The notes under the pieces: generated by a model
What the model saw: the letters and a program-made list of their open reading frames with translations, nothing else
Told to the model about the DNA's origin: nothing
Databases searched by the model: none
DNA from: Methanobrevibacter wolinii SH
Lineage (GTDB): Archaea > Methanobacteriota > Methanobacteria > Methanobacteriales > Methanobacteriaceae
Assembly: GCF_000621965.1 (NCBI RefSeq)
Contig: NZ_KK211376.1
Span: forward strand, 239,051-303,050
Direction: 5' to 3'
Length of the DNA stretch: 64,000 nucleotides
Made by a program: the position numbers and the translations under genes
In this document: one piece after another, positions 46,718 through 57,757 of the stretch
How positions within the stretch are numbered: the stretch's first letter is position 1
Layout: every line of letters begins with the position of its first letter

Positions 46718-47047
46718 AAATAGTAAATAAAAAAAATAAATTAATAATAAAAACTTAAAATTAAAAATAAACTAAAAATCTTTAATTTCATAGAATTTAG
46801 GAAATAATCAAATCTAAAATTAAAAATAAAAAATTTTAAAAATTAAAATTTCAATAAACATATTCTTAATAGCATCAAAAAATAATAAATTTAAAAAATT
46901 AAAATTTCAATAAACATATTCTTAATAGCATCAAAAAATAATAAATTTAAAAAATTACATGAACAATATCCACAATATTTAAATATAAATAAACATGATT
47001 AAAAAATAAGTACAATTATTTTTATTTAAAAATAAGAAAGTGATATT
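46718..47047. other. intergenic region lhr / flavodoxin gene
   Basis: This 330-base A/T-rich space has no gene. It contains the 56-base two-copy repeat at 46841-46955 and the flavodoxin promoter nearer 47000. Confidence 0.4.
46841..46955. repeat. two-copy tandem repeat, period 56
   Basis: The unit AATTAAAATTTCAATAAACA followed by TATTCTTAATAGCATCAAAA and AATAATAAATTT begins at 46841 and again at 46897 without difference over at least 50 bases. Confidence 0.88.
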
Positions 47048-47512
47048 ATGAAAGCATTAATTGTATATTATTCAAGAGATGGCCATACAAAAGAAATTGC
47101 AGAAAAAATAGCTAAAAATATTGAATGTGATATTGAAGAAATTAGAGATAATCAATCACATCAAGGAAAAAGAGGATATGTAAAAGGAGCATTAGAATCA
47201 ATAATAGGAAAAGGTTCTTCTATAATACTTCCAGAAAAAGACCCAATGAATTATGATATAACAATAATAGGTAGTCCAGTATGGGCATCAAGTCCTGCAA
47301 GTCCTGTAATCACTTATGCTGAAAGGAATAGAAATAATTTCAGAAAAATAGCATGTTTTGCAACATGTAAAGGTTCTGGTGCAGAAAAAACCTGTGATAA
47401 AATATCAAAAGTTGCAGGAAAACAAAGTATTGCTAATTTATGTTTAACAGATGAAGATCTTAAAAACCCAAATGCAAAAATAAAAGATTTCATAGAAACT
47501 ATAAATTTATAA
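47048..47512 (+). CDS. flavodoxin-fold protein
   Basis: This 154-residue protein has the flavodoxin N terminus MKALIVYYSRDGHTKEIAEKI, where SRDGHT binds the FMN phosphate, and the second loop IIGSPVWASSPASP (about 75-88), which faces the isoalloxazine. It is a single-domain electron carrier or small NADH/quinone-type reductase; the partner is unknown. GTGAT lies before the ATG. It stands alone. Confidence 0.85.
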   Translation: MKALIVYYSRDGHTKEIAEKIAKNIECDIEEIRDNQSHQGKRGYVKGALESIIGKGSSIILPEKDPMNYDITIIGSPVWASSPASPVITYAERNRNNFRKIACFATCKGSGAEKTCDKISKVAGKQSIANLCLTDEDLKNPNAKIKDFIETINL

Positions 47513-47674
47513 TAAATTTTACACTTTAATTTAAAATATTATAAATTAATAAAAATAATTAATTTTAAAGATTTAAAATATTAAAAAGCTTATAAAATTA
47601 ATTAAAAATCAAAAAGAAAATATTTTATAATATTAAGAACTAAAAATTTATTGTATAATTACAACGGTTTTAAT

Positions 47675-48040
47675 ATGAAATTAATGACTATTTTTGGGAT
47701 AATCTTAATATTAATATTAGGATTATTTTTCAACCCATATATGAATGCTGGATTAATAATAATTGGATTATTATTAGGATTTTTAAATAGAAAACCAATT
47801 AAAGGATTCATTACTGCTAGTAAATCAGCATTCATTGGGGTGATAATAATAGATATAATATTTATACTATATGTAAGCGTTGTAGGAATGCCTATGCAAT
47901 CAATTGCAGGAGGAATTGGAGGATTTACTGTTTCAGGAAATGATTATTATATTCCTGTAATCAAACAATTAATCATATACACTCTTGCATGCGGTATTGC
48001 TGGAGGAGTTGGAGGAATAATCAGAAAGGTGGTTAAATGA
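47675..48040 (+). CDS. small membrane protein
   Basis: This protein of about 121 residues has three or four membrane helices, beginning MKLMTIFGIILILILGLFFNPY and ending GGVGGIIRKVVK. There are glycine-rich stretches (GGIGGFTVSG, GIAGGVGG). I chose the ATG at 47675 over the TTG at 47651, but the ribosome binding site is weak in both cases. It overlaps the next membrane gene by four bases, so the two are co-translated. Family unknown (it resembles small DUF-type membrane proteins of methanogens). Confidence 0.55.
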   Translation: MKLMTIFGIILILILGLFFNPYMNAGLIIIGLLLGFLNRKPIKGFITASKSAFIGVIIIDIIFILYVSVVGMPMQSIAGGIGGFTVSGNDYYIPVIKQLIIYTLACGIAGGVGGIIRKVVK

Positions 48041-48501
48041 ATCTAGATGAACTACATGACTTTGATTATATTGCATTCCTTATTGGAACTGCAATATTTG
48101 TATGTTTACCAATCTTAGGATATCATAATAATATAGATTGGATAGTTCCATTCTCAGCAGCAGGCCCATTATATATTGGATATAAATCTAAGAACTACAA
48201 ACAAGGATTTATTGTAGGTGGTATTTCAGGAATATTTTTAAGCCTTGCAACTATATATGGATATCTTGGACCTTATACTACACCAATGTTTGATATGTAC
48301 ACTATGAATATACTTGTAATTGTAATATGCTTTATTATGGGTGGATTTATAGCAATTGTTGGAACTCTATTTAAAGCAAATAGAGAAAAAGCATTAGAAA
48401 TGGCTGAAAATGAGAAAAAAGGAAAGAAAAATGTTAAAGTTAAAAAAAGACCTATTGAACCAGCAATCAATAAACTAAAAAATAGATTTAGAAAAAAATA
48501 A
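48037..48501 (+). CDS. small membrane protein, lysine-rich tail
   Basis: This 154-residue protein has about four membrane helices (about 14-32, 35-55, 60-80 and 95-115) and a positively charged cytoplasmic tail with KKGKKNVKVKKRP. It starts in an ATGA overlap with the previous gene, so the pair probably forms one complex. I do not recognise a family or function. A strong T-run follows the stop. Confidence 0.55.
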   Translation: MNLDELHDFDYIAFLIGTAIFVCLPILGYHNNIDWIVPFSAAGPLYIGYKSKNYKQGFIVGGISGIFLSLATIYGYLGPYTTPMFDMYTMNILVIVICFIMGGFIAIVGTLFKANREKALEMAENEKKGKKNVKVKKRPIEPAINKLKNRFRKK

Positions 48502-48897
48502 ATCTTTTTTATTTTTTTAACTTTAAAAATATTTACTAATTTTTTATTAAAAATAAACTAATTCTAAAAAAATAGTTATTTACTGCTCTTATTAAACTAA
48601 ATCTAAAAAGAATACTTACTTACTTATTTTATTAAACTAATTCTAAAACTTAAAATTAAATAAAAAATTACTTTAAAAAAGAATATTAGAAAATTAATAC
48701 TTAATAAATTGTTTTTAAAAAAAAAATAATTAAAAAAAAACTAGGTATTAATTATATTTAGAAAAAATATAGGAAAAATTAAACTAAGAGAATAAATAAA
48801 CAAGAAAAATCCTAAAAAAAATACTAAATAAGATAATTGAAATTATCTTACTCTATTTTTTATATTGTCATCAAGACATTAAATTAAATTAGATTAA
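48502..48897. other. intergenic region with irregular repeat
   Basis: This is a 396-base A/T-rich space between convergent genes. A degenerate unit TTAAACTAATTCTAAAA occurs near 48555, 48594 and 48644 (spacing 39 and 50). No gene is present. Confidence 0.45.
48505..48518 (+). terminator. oligo-T terminator after the small membrane protein genes
   Basis: TTTTTT (48505-48510) and TTTTTTT (48512-48518) follow directly after the stop codon at 48499-48501, a typical archaeal transcription stop. Confidence 0.55.
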
Positions 48898-49989
48898 TTA
48901 TGTAATTATTTTATCTAATTCTCCTTTTTCAATAGCATTTTTAATCTCAAGAGCAATTCTCCTACCCATACTCATACCTTCACCATATTTAAGATAAGAA
49001 TAAGGAGAACCATTCATGAAAGTATTAGTTCCTCCATCAATCCTAGCACTAGTTTCAAAAACAACTAATTCAAGATTATCATTTACAAGAGTTTGTAAAC
49101 AAAATGGGCCATTTAAACCAGGTTTAACTAATTCTTTAGCACTTTTTACTAATTTATCACCTAAATCAAATGCTTGAGTAAGTAATGATTCTCTTATAAC
49201 AACAGGGTGATTACCAGTTACAACATAGGACGGAGATAAATTAGTTTCAATTTGATCTTTAGCAGGCATTCTTACTAAACCATCAATACAAGATTCATAC
49301 CTACTATCCATACCCATTAACTCAACTTCATCATTTAATGCAGAGTAAAAATAGTGTATACAATAATTACAACCACAAACATATTCTTCAATATGTGCTT
49401 CAGCAACATCAGAGTCTTTAATCCATCCACGATTTTTCATTTCATCAATTTTTTTATTAAATTCTTCAGGACTAGAACAAATAAAGTAACCTCTACCACC
49501 TCTAGCTCCAGGGAATTTAACCATTACCTCACAATCGATGTCTGAAGGACTTTCAAATTTTTTAGGAATTCTAATATCACCATTTACCAACATTTTTCTT
49601 TCTTTATCACGTTCTGCTTCCCATCTTAAGATATCCCTATTACCAAACATAGGTACATTAAATTTATCCTCAACATTACTTAATCCAGCATAAGCAACAA
49701 AAGATCCATGTGGTATTACTATAGCATTCATATCACGAAGTTTCTGTTGAACATCTTCATTAACGATATCTTTAAATTTATCAACCATAATAAATTCATC
49801 AGCAACACCAAATCGTTTATATGGAACTTCACGACCTTTTTCACATACTATAGCAGTTTTAAAACCTTCTAATTGAGCTCCACGCAAAATATGTAAAGAA
49901 GTATGACTACCTAAAGTAGCAATAGTAATATTATCTTTATCATACCCATTTAAAATATCCAAAATATGTTCCTTTTTAATTTTTCCCAT
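48898..49989 (-). CDS. purP: FAICAR synthetase PurP
   Basis: PurP makes FAICAR from AICAR, formate and ATP, replacing the folate-dependent enzyme in archaeal purine synthesis. The 363-residue ATP-grasp protein has the PurP N-terminal motif [29 protein letters not shown] (about 93-101), [12 protein letters not shown] (about 154-165) and the metal-binding C-terminal [13 protein letters not shown]-like segment (here [18 protein letters not shown]). AAGGAG lies before the ATG. It is monocistronic. Confidence 0.93.
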   Translation of the reverse strand: MGKIKKEHILDILNGYDKDNITIATLGSHTSLHILRGAQLEGFKTAIVCEKGREVPYKRFGVADEFIMVDKFKDIVNEDVQQKLRDMNAIVIPHGSFVAYAGLSNVEDKFNVPMFGNRDILRWEAERDKERKMLVNGDIRIPKKFESPSDIDCEVMVKFPGARGGRGYFICSSPEEFNKKIDEMKNRGWIKDSDVAEAHIEEYVCGCNYCIHYFYSALNDEVELMGMDSRYESCIDGLVRMPAKDQIETNLSPSYVVTGNHPVVIRESLLTQAFDLGDKLVKSAKELVKPGLNGPFCLQTLVNDNLELVVFETSARIDGGTNTFMNGSPYSYLKYGEGMSMGRRIALEIKNAIEKGELDKIIT

Positions 49990-50173
49990 TATTAATCTCC
50001 TTCATAAAAATAGATATAATTTTCACTATGTAATTAAAAACATATAATATTTTTTATTTAATTTTTAATAAAATTAAATATAATAAAAGGTAATTTATAA
50101 TTTATTAGATAAAAAAATAAAAAATTAAAAATAAAAATAATAAATCAACTATAATATTAATAATGGTGATTAT

Positions 50174-50707
50174 ATGAAAATAGGTTTAATTTCAGATACA
50201 CATATACCAGACAGATATAATAAATTACCTAAAAAAGTTTATGAAGCATTTGAATCTGTTGATTTAATTTTACATGCTGGTGACTTAACTGATAAATCGG
50301 TTATAGAAGAATTAGAAAAAATAGCACCAACAATTGCAGTACAAGGAAATATGGATAGAAACAATAATATAAATCTTCCAAAATATAAAATAATTGAAAA
50401 AGAAAACATAAAAATAGGCTTAATTCATGGAGAAGTTTATCCTAGAGGAGATAAACAACAATTATATTATTTAGCAGAAGAACTAGGTGTAAAAATACTT
50501 ATTAGTGGACATTCCCATATTCCTGCAATTGACACTGTAAAAGATGTTCTTTTAGTTAATCCTGGAAGTCCAACAAGCCCAAGACTTTCAGATCCCTCAG
50601 TAATGGTAATGGAAATAAATGATAAAAATGTGAATATTGAAGCAATAAAGGTTGGAAAACCAACTTGTAAATCAACGATGTTTTTAGAAAAAAATATGAA
50701 AAAATAG
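50174..50707 (+). CDS. metallophosphoesterase (YfcE/MJ0936 family phosphodiesterase)
   Basis: This 177-residue protein has the calcineurin-like metal motifs ISDTHIPD (about 5-12), HAGDLTD (about 35-41), QGNMD (about 57-61), IHGE (about 85), and GHSH (about 118-121) followed by NPGS. This matches the small YfcE/MJ0936 phosphodiesterase family; the natural substrate is unknown. GGTGAT lies before the ATG. It stands alone, with a degenerate element copy behind it. Confidence 0.87.
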   Translation: MKIGLISDTHIPDRYNKLPKKVYEAFESVDLILHAGDLTDKSVIEELEKIAPTIAVQGNMDRNNNINLPKYKIIEKENIKIGLIHGEVYPRGDKQQLYYLAEELGVKILISGHSHIPAIDTVKDVLLVNPGSPTSPRLSDPSVMVMEINDKNVNIEAIKVGKPTCKSTMFLEKNMKK

Positions 50708-50763
50708 AATCTATTAAAAGATGTTTATTTAAATTTATAAAATATAATACTTTAAATTAAAAA

Positions 50764-50851
50764 TGATTTTTTGAAAATATCTTAATTCTTAAAATAAACT
50801 TTTTAATTTTAATTCTCAAGTATTAAATAATTTTAAATTTTTATAAAATAG
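50764..50851 (+). repeat. degenerate dispersed element, copy 5
   Basis: The right part shares CTCAAGTATTAA and TTTTAAATTTTTATAAAATAG in order with the copy at 34663-34767. The ends are not preserved. Confidence 0.4.
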
Positions 50852-50995
50852 AAAAAAATAAATTTATATTAAAAATATTTAAAAAACAAGATTAAAATTT
50901 AAAATAAATAATAATTTAGAAATTAAATTATTAAATAAAAATAAAATACATAAAAATTCAGTAGAAAAATAAACATTAAAAGAAGGTAATGAAAT

Positions 50996-51616
50996 ATGGG
51001 TAGTAGATGGGAAATGGAAAGAAAAAATGATCCATATTATAAAAGAGCAAAAGCTAATGAATATCGTTCAAGAGCATCTTATAAATTAAAACAATTAGAT
51101 AAAAAATATAGAATTATAAAAAAAGGAGACACTGTAGTAGATTTAGGTGCAGCTCCAGGTGGATGGTCACAAATAGCACTTGAAAAAGTTCAAGAAGATG
51201 GAATTGTTGTTGGAGTAGATTTAAATAGAATAAAACCTCTTCCAAATGAAAATTATTATAGAATTAGAGGAGATTTCACAAGCCAAGAAGTTCAAAATAA
51301 AATAATGAAACTAATTGGAGGTAAAGCAAAAGTAATTGTTTCTGATGCATCCCCTTCACTCAGTGGAATTAGGGATATAGACCATCTTAGAAGTATTGAT
51401 TTAATAAATGTTGTAATTGATATTGGAGACAATATTTTAGAAGAACATGGAAATATTGTGATTAAAGTTTTCCAAGGCCCAGAATATAAACATTTAATTG
51501 AAAAACTTAAAAAGAAATTTAAAATTTTAAAAACAACAAAACCACCATCATCACGTAAAAAAAGTAGAGAAATGTATATTGTAGGAATAGGTTTTAAAAA
51601 ACCTAAAAATAATTAA
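50996..51616 (+). CDS. rlmE: 23S rRNA (uridine-2'-O)-methyltransferase RlmE (FtsJ)
   Basis: The enzyme methylates the ribose of a uridine in the A loop of 23S rRNA. The 206-residue protein has RSRASYKLKQLDKKY (catalytic Lys), the SAM motif VVDLGAAPGGWSQIALEKV (about 47-65), VSDASPSLSG (Asp, about 120), VIKVFQG (Lys, about 157) and RKKSREMYIVG (Glu), completing the K-D-K-E tetrad. GAAGGTAATG lies before the ATG. T-runs follow the stop. Confidence 0.93.
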   Translation: MGSRWEMERKNDPYYKRAKANEYRSRASYKLKQLDKKYRIIKKGDTVVDLGAAPGGWSQIALEKVQEDGIVVGVDLNRIKPLPNENYYRIRGDFTSQEVQNKIMKLIGGKAKVIVSDASPSLSGIRDIDHLRSIDLINVVIDIGDNILEEHGNIVIKVFQGPEYKHLIEKLKKKFKILKTTKPPSSRKKSREMYIVGIGFKKPKNN

Positions 51617-51916
51617 AATACTACTTTTTTACTTTTTAACCTTTTTAAATTCTTCTAATTTTAAAAAAAATACTATTTATATTATTATAAAAATAAAATC
51701 AAAACTCATTAATTCTTAAAGAAACTATTAAAAAATCTATATAAAATTATATTATTATTTATAAAATTCAAATAGGAATTTAGATTATAAAATTATAGAA
51801 TTTGAATTTAAGGCCCATATAAATAATAGAAAAACAATTAAAAAAAACAAGCTTACATAAATACAGTATAAAATACAAAAACAATTAAAAAAACAATAAA
51901 AAATAAAAAAATAATA
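51617..51916. other. intergenic region between convergent genes
   Basis: This 300-base A/T-rich space holds only the T-run terminator after rlmE and low-complexity A-rich sequence. Confidence 0.35.
51625..51646 (+). terminator. oligo-T terminator after rlmE
   Basis: Three T-runs (51625-51630, 51633-51637 and 51642-51646) lie within 30 bases of the rlmE stop, in keeping with archaeal oligo-T termination. Confidence 0.5.
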
Positions 51917-52330
51917 TTATGATGAATTAGTAGATTCATCTAATAGTTTTTTAGTGTAGTTAAGTTCTTTTTTAGCAATAGCAATTCTATTGTTAACTTC
52001 TTCCGAAGACTTACCTGCTGCTAAAGCACTATCAACATCATCAATATCCCCACTAGATCTAGTTAACTCAAGCTTAATATCATCATATTTAGTATTATCT
52101 AGAGAACTTTGAGAATTATTAAATTGTGATTCTAAAGCAGAGTAATTTGATTTTAATTGAGATAATTCATCATATTGATTTCCAGAAGAAATACCTGTGG
52201 TAATTCCAGAAGAAACCATATTAAAACCAATATAAGCCACGACCACAATAGTAGCAATAATCATGATTACTCCAAGTATTGATACTAACATGGAAGTAGA
52301 CTTAAATAAATTTAATCTTGATTTTTTCAT
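51917..52330 (-). CDS. single-pass membrane protein with coiled-coil domain
   Basis: This 137-residue protein has a basic N terminus (KKSRLNLFKSTS) and one membrane helix (about 14-40). A Ser/Gly-rich linker follows, then a helical region with heptad-like spacing (about 60-135), which would lie outside the cell or across the membrane. It is probably anchored with the C terminus exposed. GGGATT lies before the ATG. I do not recognise the family. It is convergent with rlmE. Confidence 0.55.
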   Translation of the reverse strand: MKKSRLNLFKSTSMLVSILGVIMIIATIVVVAYIGFNMVSSGITTGISSGNQYDELSQLKSNYSALESQFNNSQSSLDNTKYDDIKLELTRSSGDIDDVDSALAAGKSSEEVNNRIAIAKKELNYTKKLLDESTNSS

Positions 52331-52769
52331 AAAAAATCCCTTTTTTTAAGATTATTTAATAATAGTTTGAAATTATAAAAAGTATATTTATTATATATTT
52401 TAAATTATTTTTAAAATTTTCTATAAATATAAAAAATTATTAAAAATTCAAATTATTATAAATTAAAAAATTAATAAAAAACTAATTTAAAAAAATAATT
52501 CCCATTAAAAATAAGAAAAAACATATAATCTAAGAATACCATTAAAAAATAATTATAAAAAATCTAAAAAATGATGATTATAAAATTAAAATTCATATAA
52601 AAAAAATTAGTAATTTTATATAAAATCAATGAAATAATAAAAAATATTTATACAAAATTATAAAAATTTAATAAAAATATGAATAATATTCAAGTACTAA
52701 ATTATAAAAAACAATTAAAAATTTAGTAATTAACTAATTTTTTATATATAGAAAATCAATGTTAATATA
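52331..52769. other. divergent promoter region upstream of mcm
   Basis: This 439-base A/T-rich space carries no gene. A TTTTTATATATAG sequence at about 52739-52751 may be a TATA element for mcm, but it is very close to the start codon at 52770, so leaderless transcription is possible. Confidence 0.4.
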
Positions 52770-54773
52770 ATGAATTCAAATGAAAAAATAAATACAACGA
52801 TTACAAAATTTGAGGAATTTTTCTCAACACAATATAAGGATGAAATATTTAATGCATTAGAAGCATATCCTGAGGAAAGATCAGTTACAATAGATTACAC
52901 TGATTTAGAAATGTTTGATCCTGATTTAGCAGATCATTTAATTGAATCACCAGAAGAAATTTTAAATTCTGCTCAAAAAGCAATTAAAAATATTGATCCA
53001 TTAAATCAGAATGCTGAGTTAAATGTTAGAATATCTAGTCTTACAAATGTTATACCTCTTAAAATATTATTAAGTAAATATATTGGAAGTTTTATAGCTG
53101 CTGATGGTATTGTAAGAAAAACTGATGAAATTAGACCAAGGATTGAAACAGGTGTCTTTGAATGTAGAGGTTGTATGAAGAAATATGAAGTAGAACAAAC
53201 ATCATCTAATCATATTATAGAACCATCTATGTGTCCTAATTGTGGTGGACGTTCATTTAGATTATTACAAGAAGAATCCCATTATATTGACACACAAACA
53301 GCACGTATGCAAGAACCATTAGAAAATCTTTCTGGAGGAACAGAACCTAAACAAATGCTAATGATTCTTGAAGATGATCTTGTAGATGAATTAAATCCTG
53401 GTGATAAAGTTAGAATTACTGGAACCTTAAAAACATTTAGAGAAGACCGTACTGGACAATTCAGAAATTATATTTATGTAAATCAGATAGAACCATTAGA
53501 ACAAGAATTTGAAGAATTAAAAATAAGTGAAGAAGAAGAGGATGAAATTATAGAACTTTCTAAAGATCCAAATATTGAAGAAAAAATTATTAAATCAACA
53601 GCTCCTTCAATTAGAGGTTATCGTGATGTAAAAAAAGCTATTGCATTCCAATTATTTGGTGGAACAGCTAAATTATTTGAAGATAATACTCGTTTAAGAG
53701 GAGATATTCATATTTTAATTGTTGGAGACCCGGGTATTGGTAAATCTCAGATATTAAAATACGTATCAAGACTTGCACCAAGAAGTATTTATACTAGTGG
53801 TAAAGGTACTACTGGAGCAGGTTTAACTGCAGCAGCAGTTAGAGATGAACTTGGAGGATGGTCTCTTGAAGCAGGTGCATTAGTACTTGGAGATCAAGGA
53901 AATGTTTGTGTTGATGAATTGGATAAAATGAGACCTGAAGATAGATCTGCACTTCACGAAGCTTTAGAACAACAAACTGTAAGTATTGCAAAAGCAGGAA
54001 TTATGGCTACATTAAATTCAAGATGTTCAGTACTTGCAGCAGCAAACCCAAAATTTGGAAGATTTGATAGATACAAAGCATTAGCAGAACAAATTGATTT
54101 ACCTTCACCAATTCTTTCTCGTTTCGATTTAATCTTTGTAATTGAGGATAAACCAGATGTTAAAAATGATACAGAACTTGCTCAACATATATTAAAAACT
54201 CACCAAGCAAAAGACATAAATTATGAAATTGAACCAGAATTATTAAGAAAATATATTGCATATGCTCGTAAAAATTGCCACCCAAGGCTTAGTGATGAAG
54301 CAATGGAAGTATTAAAAGAGTTTTATGTATCAACAAGAAATAGTTCTGCTGAAGAACAAGGTCCTGTACCAATAACTGCAAGACAACTTGAGGCTACAAT
54401 TAGGCTTTCAGAAGCTTGTGCTAAAATTAAACTTAAAGACACAGTAGATGCAAATGATGCGCATGAAGCAGTGAAATTACAACTTTCATGTCTTAAAGAA
54501 GTTGGTCTAGACCCAGAGACTGGTGAAATAGATATTGATAAGGTTGAAGGAAGAACACCACAATCAGACAGAGACAAAATACAAAAAGTTATAGAAGAAA
54601 TTAGAAATTTACAAGAAGAATATGGTGATCAAGCACCAGAAAATGTTCTAATATCTAATTTAACTGATAAATATAGTATGGATGAAGATAAATCTAAGAG
54701 AATTATTAAATCACTTAGTCAAAAAGGTATCATCTTCCAACCAAGTAATGGATACTTCAAATTAGTTGAATAA
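52770..54773 (+). CDS. mcm: replicative helicase MCM
   Basis: MCM is the archaeal replicative DNA helicase, a hexameric AAA+ ATPase. The 667-residue protein has an N-terminal domain with a zinc site ([19 protein letters not shown] then CPNCGGRSF) and an OB-fold ([16 protein letters not shown]). It continues with the AAA+ core, Walker [12 protein letters not shown] (about 320), Walker [10 protein letters not shown] (about 382), and the arginine finger LSRFDL. A C-terminal winged helix ends the protein. Length is normal for archaea. The next gene, aIF2 beta, is a separate unit 223 bases further. Confidence 0.96.
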   Translation: MNSNEKINTTITKFEEFFSTQYKDEIFNALEAYPEERSVTIDYTDLEMFDPDLADHLIESPEEILNSAQKAIKNIDPLNQNAELNVRISSLTNVIPLKILLSKYIGSFIAADGIVRKTDEIRPRIETGVFECRGCMKKYEVEQTSSNHIIEPSMCPNCGGRSFRLLQEESHYIDTQTARMQEPLENLSGGTEPKQMLMILEDDLVDELNPGDKVRITGTLKTFREDRTGQFRNYIYVNQIEPLEQEFEELKISEEEEDEIIELSKDPNIEEKIIKSTAPSIRGYRDVKKAIAFQLFGGTAKLFEDNTRLRGDIHILIVGDPGIGKSQILKYVSRLAPRSIYTSGKGTTGAGLTAAAVRDELGGWSLEAGALVLGDQGNVCVDELDKMRPEDRSALHEALEQQTVSIAKAGIMATLNSRCSVLAAANPKFGRFDRYKALAEQIDLPSPILSRFDLIFVIEDKPDVKNDTELAQHILKTHQAKDINYEIEPELLRKYIAYARKNCHPRLSDEAMEVLKEFYVSTRNSSAEEQGPVPITARQLEATIRLSEACAKIKLKDTVDANDAHEAVKLQLSCLKEVGLDPETGEIDIDKVEGRTPQSDRDKIQKVIEEIRNLQEEYGDQAPENVLISNLTDKYSMDEDKSKRIIKSLSQKGIIFQPSNGYFKLVE

Positions 54774-54996
54774 ATTATTCCTAATTTATACAACCATTAC
54801 TTTTTAAATTAAAATATTAAAAGAAAAAATATAAACTAATTTTATAAAAATTTAATAAAATCTTAAAACAATATTTTAAAATATATATTAAGTACATTAA
54901 TAAAGGATTAAAAACAAAAATATATTTATTATAATTTTATAATTTAATATCATTATAATTATTTATTCACAATAAATTTTATTAAGGAGTGATAAT

Positions 54997-55404
54997 ATGA
55001 GTGATTATGAAGATTTATTAAACAGAGCAATTGACCAATTACCTCCAGAAGTATTTGAAACAAAAAGGTTTAAAATACCTAGAGCATATTCTGACATTCA
55101 AGGAAATAGAACTTTTATTAAAAATTTTAAAGATGTTGCAGAAAGATTAAACAGAGATCCACAACATTTATTAAAATTCTTACTTAGAGAGTTAGGTACT
55201 GCAGGAAACCTTGAAGGTGGAAGAGCAATATTACAAGGTAAATTTACTCATTATGTAATTAATGATAGAATTGAAGATTATGTTGATAAATATGTTATCT
55301 GTCCTGAATGTAACAGACCAGATACTAAAATCATAAGAGAAGATAGAATATTTTTACTTAAATGTTTAGCTTGTGGTGCAAGAGCTCCAGTTAAACCATT
55401 ATAA
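54997..55404 (+). CDS. translation initiation factor aIF2 subunit beta
   Basis: aIF2 beta is part of the alpha-beta-gamma complex that carries Met-tRNAi to the ribosome. The 135-residue protein has the N-terminal alpha helix that binds aIF2 gamma ([10 protein letters not shown]), the alpha/beta core [21 protein letters not shown], and a C-terminal zinc finger [18 protein letters not shown] (four cysteines). AAGGAGTGAT gives a strong ribosome binding site. It is followed after 234 bases by nmd3. Confidence 0.93.
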   Translation: MSDYEDLLNRAIDQLPPEVFETKRFKIPRAYSDIQGNRTFIKNFKDVAERLNRDPQHLLKFLLRELGTAGNLEGGRAILQGKFTHYVINDRIEDYVDKYVICPECNRPDTKIIREDRIFLLKCLACGARAPVKPL

Positions 55405-55638
55405 ATATTTTATTTAATAAAATAAAATAAAAAAGCTTTATTGAAAAGATTAAATTTAAAATAAAAATTTTTTAAGAATTTAAAAAATTAAATTATTAAA
55501 TAAATTTTCAAAAAAGCAAAAAAAAAATCATATAAAATAAATTTAATATTATTTAAATAATATATTAAAATAAACTTTTTATATTTAATTTTATATGAGT
55601 TTTTAAATTTTTACTAATTAAAAATATGAAGTGTAGTT

Positions 55639-56685
55639 ATGTTTTGTCCAGAATGTGGAAGTTCTGATAAAGAAATGATTGGCGACATTTGTATTGACTG
55701 TTTTTTAAAAAATTACAAATTTTTAGAAATTCCTCAACATATTAATATTACTATATGTAAACATTGTAATGCTAAGTACTTTAGAGGAAATTGGATTGAT
55801 GCAGCTATTCCTGAGGAAGAAGTTATCTACAGAACTTTAGAAGACAATATACATGTAGATGAAATGATTGAAAATGAAATCATAGATCTTGAAATTAGAC
55901 AGATGAGAGGAACAATTGCAGAATGTACTATTGATGCAATAGGTGAATTTAAAGGAAGAGAACTTAGAGAACATTATAATACTGAAGTTCAAATAAAAAA
56001 TTCAACTTGTCCTAATTGTTCTAAAATAGCTTCAGGATATTATGAAGTAGTAATACAATTAAGAGCTGATGATAGAGAACTCAAACCTGAAGAAAAAGAA
56101 ATTGCAGATAATATTGTTAATACTGTTCTAAATAAACAATATAAAAAAGATAAATTAGCAGTTCTTCAAGAAAAAGCAAAACTTAAAGAAGGAACTGATT
56201 ATTATATAGGCTCCTATAAATCAGGAAAAAAAGTAATAAATAGACTTAAAGATCAATTTGGTGGAATAATCAAAGAATCTCCAAGATTAATATCAGAAGA
56301 TAAGTCTACAGGTAAAAAATTATATAGAATCTGGATTTCAATTAGAATTCCAAAATTCCAATTAGGAGATATTATAAAATATCAGGATAAAACAGGACAA
56401 GTAATTGATATTAATGCAGATAAAAGTTTATTTAATGATTTAAAAACAGATAAAACTTTTTCAGCATCATGGGCACATTATGAAGAAGTAAATCTTATTG
56501 AAAGAAAAGAAGATTTCCAAAAAACAATGGTTATTTCAAAATCTCCTTCAACACTCCAAATATTAAATCCAGAAACATATTTAGAGTATGATATTGAAAT
56601 GAAAGACAAATATAAAGATATCAATATTGGAGATGAAATAAATGTTATTAAAATTAATAATGAATTTTATCCATTAGTAAACTAA
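55639..56685 (+). CDS. nmd3: archaeal NMD3-type ribosomal protein
   Basis: In eukaryotes Nmd3 is the export adaptor of the large ribosomal subunit; the archaeal form probably works in large-subunit maturation. The 348-residue protein begins with two zinc-binding motifs (FCPECGSSDKEMIGDICIDC and ICKHCNAKYF), then has a third CPNCSKIASGYYE. The middle part is the NMD3 OB/SH3-like region. GAAGTG precedes the ATG. It is followed by tyrS after 55 bases, probably in one transcript. Confidence 0.88.
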   Translation: MFCPECGSSDKEMIGDICIDCFLKNYKFLEIPQHINITICKHCNAKYFRGNWIDAAIPEEEVIYRTLEDNIHVDEMIENEIIDLEIRQMRGTIAECTIDAIGEFKGRELREHYNTEVQIKNSTCPNCSKIASGYYEVVIQLRADDRELKPEEKEIADNIVNTVLNKQYKKDKLAVLQEKAKLKEGTDYYIGSYKSGKKVINRLKDQFGGIIKESPRLISEDKSTGKKLYRIWISIRIPKFQLGDIIKYQDKTGQVIDINADKSLFNDLKTDKTFSASWAHYEEVNLIERKEDFQKTMVISKSPSTLQILNPETYLEYDIEMKDKYKDINIGDEINVIKINNEFYPLVN

Positions 56686-56740
56686 TCAAAATCAACAATA
56701 ATTATTAGTTAAAATATACAATAAAAAAAATCGTGATTAT

Positions 56741-57703
56741 ATGAATACTGAAGAAAAAATCAAATTAATTAAGGAAGGAACTGTTGAAGTAATTGAAGAA
56801 GAAGAATTAAAAGAAAAATTAAATAAAGAAAATCCAATTGCTTATACTGGATATGAACCTTCTGGAAAAATCCATTTAGGACATGCAATTACTATAATGA
56901 AATTAAAACAATTACAGTCTTTAGGTTTCAAAATCAAAATATTACTTGCAGATTTTCATGCATACCTAAATGGAAAAGGAAGTCTTGAAGAAATTTCAAA
57001 AACTGCAGAATATAATAAAAAATGTTTCCAAGCATTAGGTTTAGCTGAAGATACTGAATTTATATTAGGTTCTGAATTTGAAACAAAAGAAGATTATACT
57101 AATATTGTATATAAATTAGCTACATTAACTACATTAAAAAGAGCTAGAAGAAGTATGGATATGGTAAGTAGAGATGATGATAATCCTAAAGTAGCAAGTA
57201 CTATTTATCCTTTAATGCAGACTGCAGATATGGTAGCATTAAATACAGATATTGCATTAGGTGGTCTTGAACAAAGAAAAATACAAATGTTAGCAAGAGA
57301 AGAATTACCAAAACTTGGATTTGAAGCACCAGTATGTATACACACACCATTATTACATGGTCTTGATGGTGATGCTAAAATGTCTTCAAGTAAAGGAAAT
57401 TTCATTGCAGTAGATGATAGTGAAAAAGATATTAAAAATAAAATAAACAAAAGTTACTGTCCTAAAGGAGAAGTTAAAGATAATCCAATGATTGAAATTG
57501 CAGAACACTTCGTCTACCCATATCAAGAAAAATTATTAATTGAAAGACCTGAAAAATTTGGTGGAAATCTCGAACTCACTAAAGAAGAACTTATTAAAGT
57601 ATATAGTGAAGGTAACTTACACCCAATGGACTTAAAAAACGGAATAAGTAATTATATGATTGAATTATTAAGACCTGTAAGAGAATATATGGAAAAAAAT
57701 TAA
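56741..57703 (+). CDS. tyrS: tyrosyl-tRNA synthetase, archaeal type
   Basis: This class I synthetase charges tRNA-Tyr. The 320-residue protein has the HIGH-type motif [12 protein letters not shown] (about 38-49) and the KMSKS-type motif [11 protein letters not shown] (about 210-220). It lacks the long bacterial C-terminal domain, typical of archaea. CGTGAT lies before the ATG. It is in a likely nmd3-tyrS-small protein transcript. Confidence 0.95.
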   Translation: MNTEEKIKLIKEGTVEVIEEEELKEKLNKENPIAYTGYEPSGKIHLGHAITIMKLKQLQSLGFKIKILLADFHAYLNGKGSLEEISKTAEYNKKCFQALGLAEDTEFILGSEFETKEDYTNIVYKLATLTTLKRARRSMDMVSRDDDNPKVASTIYPLMQTADMVALNTDIALGGLEQRKIQMLAREELPKLGFEAPVCIHTPLLHGLDGDAKMSSSKGNFIAVDDSEKDIKNKINKSYCPKGEVKDNPMIEIAEHFVYPYQEKLLIERPEKFGGNLELTKEELIKVYSEGNLHPMDLKNGISNYMIELLRPVREYMEKN

Positions 57704-57757
57704 TAGATTATATTTATTATAAAAATCCAAGAATTAAAAGATTAATAGGGTGATTAA

